Positions 1 to 5,440 of a stretch of 5,726 nucleotides of DNA are shown here, one piece after another. The notes beneath the pieces are model-generated. The model was given only the letters and a program-made list of their open reading frames with translations. It was not told the DNA's origin and made no database searches. The first letter of the stretch is position 1. The number at the start of each line of letters is the position of its first letter. Made by a program: the position numbers and the translations under genes. This DNA is from Oscillospiraceae bacterium (GTDB taxonomy: Bacteria > Bacillota_A > Clostridia > Oscillospirales > Ruminococcaceae): the NCBI GenBank assembly GCA_017440445.1, contig JAFSHE010000351.1, positions 1-5,726 on the forward strand, written 5' to 3'.

Positions 1-281
1 ACGGTGTAAACTGCTATTTCTCCGAGGCTGCGGGAAAAGCTCCGCAGTATAACAGCCTTTTTTCGCAGGCTGTGGTATCGCTTGATTACGCTATGAATAC
101 AGTGGTGGTGAAATGCCGCTCGGGACTTGCAAATGCCGCCTGCGCAGTGCTTGATGAGCAGGAATTCGGCTTTGTGGTGGGTACTATTGCGGGCGATGAT
201 ACGATATTCGTGCTGACCCGCACGGAGCATCACGCTGTGCAGCTTATCGAGCAGCTTAAAAGAATGATGACAAGAAACTGA
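1..281 (+). CDS. argR: Arginine repressor ArgR/AhrC, C-terminal part (5' end outside window)
   Basis: ArgR is a cytoplasmic hexameric regulator that uses L-arginine as corepressor to control arginine biosynthesis and catabolism genes. The reading frame is open from the left edge (first whole codon at 3), giving 92 visible residues of a protein usually about 150 long, so the N-terminal winged-helix DNA-binding domain is missing. What remains is the oligomerisation and arginine-binding domain. It includes the family segment VVVKCRSGLANA and the hallmark GTIAGDDTIFVL, whose Asp pair contacts arginine in known ArgR structures. The GTG at 72 is internal to this domain and is not a start. The stop at 279-281 lies 15 bases before recN, and the argR-recN order is conserved in Firmicutes (ahrC-recN in Bacillus subtilis). 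Identification is firm; regulation cannot be judged because the promoter is outside the window. Confidence 0.95.
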   Translation, partial: GVNCYFSEAAGKAPQYNSLFSQAVVSLDYAMNTVVVKCRSGLANAACAVLDEQEFGFVVGTIAGDDTIFVLTRTEHHAVQLIEQLKRMMTRN

Positions 282-283
282 CT

Positions 284-289
284 GGAGGG
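284..289 (+). promoter_or_regulatory. Ribosome binding site deciding the TTG start of recN
   Basis: GGAGGG lies in the 15-base gap after argR, 7 bases before the TTG at 297. No ATG in this frame could encode the conserved N-terminus with its Walker A motif, so this site fixes TTG as the recN start. Confidence 0.85.
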
Positions 290-296
290 ATAACAC

Positions 297-1955
297 TTGC
301 TGCGGGAATTATCGATAGAAAACCTTGCGGTTATCGAAAAAGCAACTGCGGAATTCGGTGGAAACTTCAATGTTTTCACGGGTGAAACGGGTGCGGGTAA
401 AAGTATACTTATCGGCGGCATCAACGCTATCCTCGGTCAGAGGACTACAAAGGATATCGTGCGCACAGGCGCTCCAAAAGCGGTCATCACCGCTTTGTTT
501 GATGATATCCCTGCGGAGGTCTCGGACAAGCTGTCTGAGATGGGCTTTTCCGCAGAGGACGGCGAGCTTATGCTTATGCGTGAGATATCCGCAGACGGTA
601 AAAGCTCCGCACGTATAAACGGCAGGACAGCTACCGCTGCCATGCTCCGTGAGATAGGCAGCATGCTCGTTGATGTACATGGTCAGCATGAAAACAGGAT
701 ACTCATGTCCTCGGATAATCAGAGGGATATCCTGGACAGCTACGGCGGGATAGGCGCTGCGCTTTCCGAGTACAAGGAGAAATTCCGCAGCTTCTCGCAG
801 ATATCAAAGCGGATAAATAAGCTGCGTAATGAAAACGAAACACGCAGCCTGAAGATATCGCATCTAACTGCTGTGGTGGAGGAGCTTGAGGAGCTTAATC
901 TCGCCAAGGGCGAGGGCGACGCACTGGAAGCGGAGCTTGCAAAGTGCAGGAATTTCGTGAAGATACAGTCGGCGCTGTATTCAGCATACAGCTGCTTTAA
1001 CGGAGAAGAAACAGCAGGAGCGCTTGACCAGCTTCGCCGTGCGATGAATACTCTTAGCGGCACAGCCTCATTCCTGCCGCAGGCAGAGGAGCTTTCTCAG
1101 CGCATCGAGGGAATACTCGCTGAGGCGGAGGATATCGCATCTGAGATATCCTCGCTTACCAACGATGATGGCGGCGAGGCACGTGAGGCGGCCCTGGAGG
1201 ACAGAGTATCTGCCCTGAAGCACGCAAAGCGCAAGTATAATATGGATGCAGACCAGCTTGTGGATTATCTCGATGAGTGCCGCAGCGAGCTGCTGGAGCT
1301 TGACGGAGCAGACAGCGAGATAGAAGCACTGACAGAGCAGAAGCACGTCCTCGGCGAGGATCTGAAAAGGTGCGCTGAGAATATCACCGCACTCAGAAGC
1401 GCAGCTGCGGAAAGGCTCTCCACGGAGATATGCGAGCAGCTTAAATTCCTTGATATGCCGAATGTACGGATAATCATTTCGGTAACAAAGGATAAGGTGA
1501 CGATAAACGGCATGGATGCGGTGGAGATGCTTATCTCTGCAAACGCAGGCGAGGAGCCTAAGCCGATAAACAAGATAGCCAGCGGTGGCGAGCTTTCACG
1601 TATCATGCTTGCTATAAAGAGCGTACTTGCGGATAACGACAATATCCCCACGCTGATATTCGACGAGGTCGATGCGGGAATCAGTGGCAGAGCTGCTCAG
1701 AAGGTAGGTATTAAGCTTGCCGAAACCGCACGCAAAAGGCAGGTGCTGTGTATCACACATCTTGCACAGATAGCATCTCAGGCGGATTTCCATCTGCTTA
1801 TCGAGAAGAATACCGAGGGAGAGCGCACCTTTACAAGCATACAGCACCTTGATTTCGATGGACGAAAAGCAGAGCTTGCCCGTATCATCGATGGCGAGGG
1901 CAGCAGCGAGAGCAGTCTTCAGGCGGCTGAGGAGATGCTTCGCAGAAACTCCTGA
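297..1955 (+). CDS. recN: DNA repair protein RecN (SMC-like ATPase)
   Basis: RecN is a cytoplasmic SMC-like ATPase recruited early to double-strand breaks, where it tethers DNA ends for RecA-dependent recombination. The 552 residues match the family length (about 550-576). The N-terminus MLRELSIENLAVIEKA is the usual RecN opening. Walker A GETGAGKS is at residues 29-36 and a LVDVHGQHEN Q-loop segment at about 124-133. A central charged helical region (about 160-390) forms the coiled-coil arms. The ABC signature ASGGELSR is at about 428-435, Walker B LIFDEVDAG ends near 461 with catalytic D456/E457, and the switch His in CITHLAQ is H488. All ATPase residues are present, so it should be active. 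The start is TTG, supported by GGAGGG 7 bases upstream and by the conserved N-terminus. It probably shares a transcript with argR and is closed by the hairpin at 1982-2014. No LexA site can be assessed because the operon promoter is outside the window. Confidence 0.98.
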   Translation: MLRELSIENLAVIEKATAEFGGNFNVFTGETGAGKSILIGGINAILGQRTTKDIVRTGAPKAVITALFDDIPAEVSDKLSEMGFSAEDGELMLMREISADGKSSARINGRTATAAMLREIGSMLVDVHGQHENRILMSSDNQRDILDSYGGIGAALSEYKEKFRSFSQISKRINKLRNENETRSLKISHLTAVVEELEELNLAKGEGDALEAELAKCRNFVKIQSALYSAYSCFNGEETAGALDQLRRAMNTLSGTASFLPQAEELSQRIEGILAEAEDIASEISSLTNDDGGEAREAALEDRVSALKHAKRKYNMDADQLVDYLDECRSELLELDGADSEIEALTEQKHVLGEDLKRCAENITALRSAAAERLSTEICEQLKFLDMPNVRIIISVTKDKVTINGMDAVEMLISANAGEEPKPINKIASGGELSRIMLAIKSVLADNDNIPTLIFDEVDAGISGRAAQKVGIKLAETARKRQVLCITHLAQIASQADFHLLIEKNTEGERTFTSIQHLDFDGRKAELARIIDGEGSSESSLQAAEEMLRRNS

Positions 1956-1981
1956 CAGATATCTCAGAAAACTAAATTCAG

Positions 1982-2014
1982 ATAGTGCCTCGTTTTCCGA
2001 GGCATTATTTTTTT
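1982..2014 (+). terminator. Intrinsic terminator of the argR-recN unit
   Basis: TGCCTCG (1986-1992) pairs perfectly with CGAGGCA (1998-2004) around a TTTTC loop. The stem extends outward by a G-T and three A-T pairs to 1982/2008, followed by seven T residues at 2008-2014. It begins 27 bases after the recN stop. Confidence 0.93.
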
Positions 2015-2057
2015 AGAAATAATACTGTTTTTTCATACTGCTATCACAATCAATGGG

Positions 2058-2063
2058 TATAAT
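2058..2063 (+). promoter_or_regulatory. Probable -10 element for the beta-helix protein gene
   Basis: A perfect TATAAT lies 55 bases upstream of the ATG at 2118 and downstream of the recN terminator. No good -35 hexamer sits at 16-18 bases; the best nearby sequences are weak (ATACTG at 2035-2040, spacing 17). The gene therefore likely starts its own transcript near 2070, perhaps with help from an activator or an alternative upstream contact. Confidence 0.55.
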
Positions 2064-2103
2064 AAAGGCAGTAATATCTTTCAGAGAAAACAATGAGATA
2101 CTC

Positions 2104-2111
2104 AAAGGAGA
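2104..2111 (+). promoter_or_regulatory. Ribosome binding site of the beta-helix protein gene
   Basis: AAAGGAGA is placed with its GGAG core ending 7 bases before the ATG at 2118, which supports that start and the short signal sequence that follows it. Confidence 0.85.
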
Positions 2112-2117
2112 GCTGTA

Positions 2118-3926
2118 ATGGGATTTGGCTTCAGGACGCTGGCTGTGCTTTGCTCGGTGGCGGTTTCGTTTAATACAGGCTGTGCAAGGCGTGTCCCTGC
2201 GGCTGAGGACAGCACGGGGATAAAGTCCCCCTTTTATACGGCGGGTGAGTCGGAGGACAGCACGGCGGATATCCCTGTTGTGGCTGTGACATCTCCTGAG
2301 GATAGTATCCCCGTAGAAAAAGCAGACTGCTCTGTGGTGTTTGGCAAAGATGGTACGAGGATAAACGGTCGTGGTGCTGTGATAAAGGGAGATCAGGTCA
2401 TAATCCAGAGGGACGGAGTGTATTCTCTTTCGGGAGAAGCTGCCAATGGAAAGATATCGGTGACTGCGGAGAATGTTTCCCTCATACTTGACGGGCTGAG
2501 TCTTTACAGCAGTGAAAATGCAGCTATCGAATACAGCGGAGGCGGCAGGCTGACGCTTACCCTTGCAGCGGGGAGTGAAAACTCTGTAAAATGCCAGAAT
2601 ACAGCGTTTTTATGCCACGGCGATCTGACGGTAAACGGTTCGGGCGCTGCTTACTTCGACGGAGACAGCGGTATCTCGGCGGATGGTATCATTAAGCTGT
2701 GCGGCGGGGATATAACGATATCCTCGGTGGAAAATGGCATCAGCGGCGGAGAGTATGTGCTTGCATCTGAAGGCAACACTGAGATATATTCAGGCGGCGA
2801 TGGTATAAGGGTTACAGGCTCAGCAGAGGACAACGGATATTTCAGCCTTCAGTCTGGAAAGCTTTCTGTCACATCCTCGGCTGACGGAATACAGACAGAT
2901 AACGGAATATTCGTATCGGGAGGCGATATGAGGCTTACCTGCGGCGGAAGCAGCTCGGCAGTGATGTATGTTGAAACAGAAGGTATTGTTTATGGCAGGC
3001 ATGGTGGTTATTTTACGGATGCCTCAGAGGCTTTTGATTTCAGTAATCTTGTATCGGGGGACGGCAGCAAGGCGGGAAGTAAAAAGGGTCTGCGCACAGG
3101 CGGTGCGGTTGTCATAAGCGGCGGCGTTGTCTGGGTGGACTCCGCAGATGATTGTATCCATTCGGGAAGTTATGCGGATATCCTGTCGGGTGAGGTAACG
3201 CTGCGCTCTGGCGATGACGGAATACACTGCGACGGCAGAGTTACTGTATCGGGCGGTGTTCTTGATATCGCTGGCAGCTATAATGCGATAGAGGGCATGT
3301 CGGTGGACATAGATGGCGGGGAGATACTTTTAAGCTCCTTCCGTGACGGAATAAACGCAGCAGGCGGTAATGATATCAGCTACACAGGCAGTGCGGACAG
3401 TACTCAGCGGTATATCAGCATTTCGGGCGGAGATATCACTATCTGTTCGGGAGGAGATGGTATCGATTCGGGCGGCACTGCTGCGATGAGCGGCGGAAAA
3501 GTGACGATATCTTCCTCTGACAATGACAGATTCGGCTCGTTGTATTATAGTAATTCCTTCGTGCTTAGCGGGGGAGTGCTGGCGGCATTCGGCTCGGACG
3601 GCATGACCAAAGCTCCAAGTATCGTTTCGGGACCATGTATCTCTGTATTCCTTAATGCGGAGAAAGGCGATACAGTTTCGCTTTCCGACGAAAAGGGCGC
3701 AGTCTTGCTCAGCCATGTTCTTCCTGAGGATTGCAGCTCCTTTATTTTCTCATCGGAGGATATCACGGAGGGCGAGGTGTATGTCATCTCTGTGAATGGA
3801 GCGGAAGCGCAGCGTATTACCGCAGCAGACGGTCTGTGTGGCGGTGGACCTGACAGCAGCTCCAATACGCAATTTGATGATGTTATCGGTGACGCTGAGG
3901 GTAGTTCAGTAGGTATGGTAGCATGA
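2118..3926 (+). CDS. Exported carbohydrate-binding beta-helix protein, Cthe_2159 type (DUF4353)
   Basis: The 602-residue protein has an N-terminal hydrophobic segment (about residues 7-18) ending in FNTGC with C22, so it is exported and possibly a lipoprotein. The lipobox is poor, with N at -3 instead of L, and only R6 precedes the core. Residues 23-68 are a low-complexity linker rich in S, D, E and P. Residues 75-160 resemble the opening of Cthe_2159-type proteins (GVYSLSGEAANGKISV, then SLILDGLSL). From about 185 to 500 there are degenerate repeats of the form SGGxxxIxSxxDGI, for example at 195-209, 266-275, 334-348, 377-392, 436-450 and 458-470, as expected for rungs of a right-handed parallel beta-helix. 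Cthe_2159 of Clostridium thermocellum binds cellulose and polygalacturonate; the repeated Asp turns could bind calcium. The C-terminal 500-602 is a small strand-rich tail with no LPXTG or dockerin. It starts at an ATG with AAAGGAG 7 bases upstream. Ligand and lyase activity cannot be inferred. It carries 13 cysteines, many for an exported protein. Confidence 0.85.
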   Translation: MGFGFRTLAVLCSVAVSFNTGCARRVPAAEDSTGIKSPFYTAGESEDSTADIPVVAVTSPEDSIPVEKADCSVVFGKDGTRINGRGAVIKGDQVIIQRDGVYSLSGEAANGKISVTAENVSLILDGLSLYSSENAAIEYSGGGRLTLTLAAGSENSVKCQNTAFLCHGDLTVNGSGAAYFDGDSGISADGIIKLCGGDITISSVENGISGGEYVLASEGNTEIYSGGDGIRVTGSAEDNGYFSLQSGKLSVTSSADGIQTDNGIFVSGGDMRLTCGGSSSAVMYVETEGIVYGRHGGYFTDASEAFDFSNLVSGDGSKAGSKKGLRTGGAVVISGGVVWVDSADDCIHSGSYADILSGEVTLRSGDDGIHCDGRVTVSGGVLDIAGSYNAIEGMSVDIDGGEILLSSFRDGINAAGGNDISYTGSADSTQRYISISGGDITICSGGDGIDSGGTAAMSGGKVTISSSDNDRFGSLYYSNSFVLSGGVLAAFGSDGMTKAPSIVSGPCISVFLNAEKGDTVSLSDEKGAVLLSHVLPEDCSSFIFSSEDITEGEVYVISVNGAEAQRITAADGLCGGGPDSSSNTQFDDVIGDAEGSSVGMVA

Positions 3927-3933
3927 AAATAGG

Positions 3934-3963
3934 AAATGCTCCTGTGCTGACGGGAGCGTTTTT
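3934..3963 (+). terminator. Intrinsic terminator of the beta-helix protein gene
   Basis: GCTCCTG (3938-3944) pairs with CGGGAGC (3951-3957) with one G-T pair, around a TGCTGA loop. The stem extends by T-G and A-T pairs into the run TTTTT at 3959-3963. It begins 8 bases after the stop codon. Confidence 0.88.
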
Positions 3964-3971
3964 GCGTCTGA

Positions 3972-4041
3972 GGTTACAAAACGGTTAAAATGATTTCAGT
4001 TTGGAAACAGAGCGGTTACAACTGATTACAGCTTGATTACA
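3972..4041 (+). repeat. Helically phased array of seven GRTTACA-like direct repeats
   Basis: Heptamers resembling GRTTACA start at 3972 (GGTTACA), 3983 (GGTTAAA), 3992 (GATTTCA), 4003 (GGAAACA), 4014 (GGTTACA), 4024 (GATTACA) and 4035 (GATTACA). The steps are 11, 9, 11, 11, 10 and 11 bases, averaging about 10.3, so the units lie on one face of the helix. The two best copies are nine-base identical repeats, TGATTACAG at 4023-4031 and 4034-4042. The unit at 4003 is the weakest. Tandem hexamers with an 11-base period are the known operator form of OmpR/PhoB-family response regulators; Bacillus PhoP binds repeated TTAACA-like hexamers. The array ends 15 bases before the -35 at 4057, so an activator site is the natural reading. 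The repeat pattern is seen directly; the regulator is inferred. Confidence 0.6.
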
Positions 4042-4050
4042 GTTTTGTAA
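3974..4050. repeat. Nine-base inverted repeat bracketing the phased array
   Basis: TTACAAAAC at 3974-3982 is the exact reverse complement of GTTTTGTAA at 4042-4050. The left copy overlaps the first array unit, and the right copy supplies an eighth unit in inverted orientation (TTGTAA, 4045-4050) just upstream of the -35. It may mark the limits of a looped or cooperatively bound operator, or be chance in AT-rich DNA. Confidence 0.45.
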
Positions 4051-4056
4051 TAATCG

Positions 4057-4085
4057 TTGACTTGGAGAGAGGTTTGTGTTATCAT
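4057..4085 (+). promoter_or_regulatory. Strong sigma-A type promoter with extended -10
   Basis: TTGACT (4057-4062), a spacer of exactly 17 bases, then TATCAT (4080-4085), preceded by TG one base upstream (4077-4078), which makes an extended -10. Each hexamer matches consensus at five of six positions. Transcription should start near 4092. No translatable gene follows before the terminator at 4191-4225. Confidence 0.8.
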
Positions 4086-4091
4086 GTGCTC

Positions 4092-4225
4092 AGAGGGAAA
4101 TTAATTAACTTAGTTCGGGTACTCTATATGGGGTAAAGTCCTCTGTACAGAGTTTGATATACAGCTCTCTGCTAAGCTCGGAGAGCGCAGAAAACGGCGT
4201 CTGGATGTATCCGGATGCCGTTTTT
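4092..4225 (+). ncRNA. Unidentified structured small RNA or attenuated leader, about 135 nt
   Basis: This is the segment between a near-consensus promoter and a very strong hairpin terminator. It has no convincing reading frame; the only ATG before the terminator hairpin is followed by GGG then TAA. Possible helices are: CAGAGG (4091-4096) with CCTCTG (4140-4145), closing a 43-base domain that contains a short TACTC/GGGTA hairpin; GCTCTCTG (4164-4171) with CGGAGAGC (4179-4186), 8 pairs around loop CTAAGCT; and the terminator stem. The 12-base palindrome CTCTGTACAGAG (4141-4152) competes with the first helix, so two folds are possible. I do not recognise a riboswitch, 6S, SRP, tmRNA or T-box signature. 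It could be a free regulatory RNA, possibly under the control of the upstream repeat array, or a terminating leader of the LacI gene 150 bases downstream. Exact ends are predicted, not measured. Confidence 0.6.
4191..4225 (+). terminator. Very strong intrinsic terminator of the small RNA
   Basis: AAAACGGCGTCTGGAT (4191-4206) pairs with ATCCGGATGCCGTTTT (4209-4224): about 14 usable pairs with two G-T wobbles around the hexaloop ATGTAT. Five T residues lie at 4221-4225, then GTTTC. The A run at the 5' foot pairs with the T run, so the hairpin may work in both directions. Confidence 0.9.
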
Positions 4226-4272
4226 GTTTCTGTTGCACAAAAAATGACTTGAAATTTCGTTAAAAATATTAC

Positions 4273-4301
4273 TTTACAAATTCATTAAAATTACTTAAAA
4301 T
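4273..4301 (+). promoter_or_regulatory. Probable promoter of the LacI-family gene
   Basis: TTTACA (4273-4278), a 17-base spacer, and TAAAAT (4296-4301) each match sigma-A consensus at five of six positions. A perfect TATAAT overlaps at 4301-4306 but lacks a spaced -35. The start of transcription would be near 4308, giving a leader of about 70 bases. The whole stretch 4231-4365 is AT-rich and holds no gene. Confidence 0.6.
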
Positions 4302-4364
4302 ATAATTAATAGATTTTTGCTTTTCGGTATGGAATAATTTCATTTTAAGTTAATTTTTACGTTG

Positions 4365-4370
4365 AAAGGA
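4365..4370 (+). promoter_or_regulatory. Ribosome binding site that decides the LacI-family start
   Basis: AAAGGA ends one base before the ATG at 4372, too close to serve it, but 10 bases before the in-frame ATG at 4381. The start at 4381 is therefore preferred. Confidence 0.65.
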
Positions 4371-4380
4371 AATGCACGAA

Positions 4381-5400
4381 ATGGTTAAAAAAGCAGTTAC
4401 GATGAGCGATATCGCCAAGGTAATGAATGTTAGCACTGTAACGGTATCCAAAGCGCTGGGCGACAGGGATGGTGTCAGCGAGGAGCTGAGAGAGCGCATA
4501 AAGCAGAAGGCTACCGAGATGGGCTATCGTATGCATACAGGCGGCAGAGGCATGCACGACGGGCTCAGCTATAATATAGGAATAGTCGTAGCCCGTCATT
4601 TTATCGGAGATGCAAGCTCCTTCTACTGGATAGTTTATCGTTATATCGTGGAAATGCTGCAGAAGCAGAACTATTACGGCATGCTTGAGGTGGTAAACGA
4701 TACAGATGCAGAGGCTACCGAGATTCCCAACTCCGTGCTTGACAGAAAGGTAGACGGACTTATCGTGCTGGGTCAGTTTACCGACAGCTATGTTGACAAG
4801 CTGATGTCCTACGGAATTCCTACCGTATTCCTTGATTTCTACGGCAGCCGTGAGGATGCGGAGACCGTTCTCTCCGATAACTTCTATGGCGCATATATGC
4901 TTACAAGTCACCTTATAGCAAACGGACACAGAAAGATAGGCTTCCTCGGAAGTATAAGCTCCACTTCCAGTATCCAGGACAGATATCTTGGTTATTATAA
5001 GGCACTGCTGGAGAACAGGATACCTCTGCGCCAGGACTGGATAATCAGCGACCGCTCCAATGAGAGCGATATATTCCCCGAGTTCACACTTCCCGCCGAC
5101 ATGCCGACAGCTATCGTCTGCAACTGTGATGAGGCGGCATACAAGCTTGTAAATCAGTTCAAGACGCTTGGCATACGTGTGCCGGATGATGTTTCGGTGG
5201 TAGGCTACGATAACCATATCTATTCCACTATCAGCACTCCTCGCCTTACTACTATCGATGTAAACAGCCGTGTTATGTCTGCTGAGGCTGTGGATATCAT
5301 TCTCCACAAGATACGTGATGGCAGCTATAAGCGTGGAAGAACACTGGTTACAGGAAAGCTTGTCCGCCGTGAGAGCGTGAAAAATCTCAATAAGGAATAA
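4381..5400 (+). CDS. LacI/GalR-family transcriptional regulator
   Basis: This cytoplasmic DNA-binding regulator is likely tuned by a sugar or related small ligand. From the ATG at 4381 it has 339 residues, the normal family length; an ATG at 4372 would add three residues but lies on top of the ribosome binding site. Residues about 5-27 form the LacI helix-turn-helix (VTMSDIAKVMNVSTVTVSKAL), followed by DGVSEELRERIKQKATEMGYR. After GYR the usual hinge helix (PNxxARxL) is absent; a Gly/His-rich stretch RMHTGGRGMHDG is found instead. Residues about 60-335 are a type 1 periplasmic-binding-fold ligand domain, opening with YNIGIVVA and including VDGLIVLG, IANGHRKIGFLG, RYLGYYKALLENRIP, PTAIVCNCDEAAY, VPDDVSVVGYDN and a typical RRES end. 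The gene has its own promoter, and its downstream neighbour is convergent, so no metabolic target is visible in the window. Ligand and regulon are unknown. Confidence 0.93.
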   Translation: MVKKAVTMSDIAKVMNVSTVTVSKALGDRDGVSEELRERIKQKATEMGYRMHTGGRGMHDGLSYNIGIVVARHFIGDASSFYWIVYRYIVEMLQKQNYYGMLEVVNDTDAEATEIPNSVLDRKVDGLIVLGQFTDSYVDKLMSYGIPTVFLDFYGSREDAETVLSDNFYGAYMLTSHLIANGHRKIGFLGSISSTSSIQDRYLGYYKALLENRIPLRQDWIISDRSNESDIFPEFTLPADMPTAIVCNCDEAAYKLVNQFKTLGIRVPDDVSVVGYDNHIYSTISTPRLTTIDVNSRVMSAEAVDIILHKIRDGSYKRGRTLVTGKLVRRESVKNLNKE

Positions 5401-5405
5401 AGAAC

Positions 5406-5435
5406 ATGCTCCCCTTTTTCAGGGGAGCATTTATT
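5406..5435. terminator. Hairpin terminator shared by convergent genes
   Basis: ATGCTCCCCT (5406-5415) pairs perfectly over 10 bases with AGGGGAGCAT (5421-5430) around TTTTC. On the plus strand it is followed by TTATT and serves the LacI-family gene, whose stop ends at 5400. On the minus strand, T-rich GTTCTTTATT follows, so it can also end the rubrerythrin transcript, though the minus T tract is interrupted. Confidence 0.88.
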
Positions 5436-5440
5436 GTTTA

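Noticed and set aside
72..281. Separate 69-residue gene starting at GTG 72
   Set aside because: The frame is open to the left edge and the upstream residues continue the ArgR C-terminal domain, so the GTG is an internal Val codon.
2118..3926. Repeated SGG...DGI units as a DNA tandem repeat or a repeat-variable adhesin
   Set aside because: The units are degenerate at the DNA level and vary in length; they are beta-helix rungs of a known protein type, not a recent tandem expansion.
4109..4252. Open frame through the small RNA, possible TTG start at 4154 (about 32 codons)
   Set aside because: No ribosome binding site, and it runs through the terminator stem. The helices and terminator explain the sequence better than coding does.
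4249..4277. TTGAAA at 4249-4254 as a -35 for the LacI-family gene
   Set aside because: No acceptable -10 lies 16-18 bases downstream; TTTACA-N17-TAAAAT at 4273-4301 is better.
3964..4371. CRISPR array, insertion sequence, integron or tRNA gene in the long spacer
   Set aside because: Repeats are 7-9 bases with a period of about 10.5 and no spacers of CRISPR size; no transposase, terminal repeats, target duplications or cloverleaf were seen.
4357..5307. Long minus-strand open frame of 316 codons opposite the LacI-family gene
   Set aside because: It mirrors the regulator's coding strand, its translation has no recognisable domain and is rich in Ile, Tyr, His and Cys as expected from antisense codons, and no minus-strand ribosome binding site or promoter supports it.
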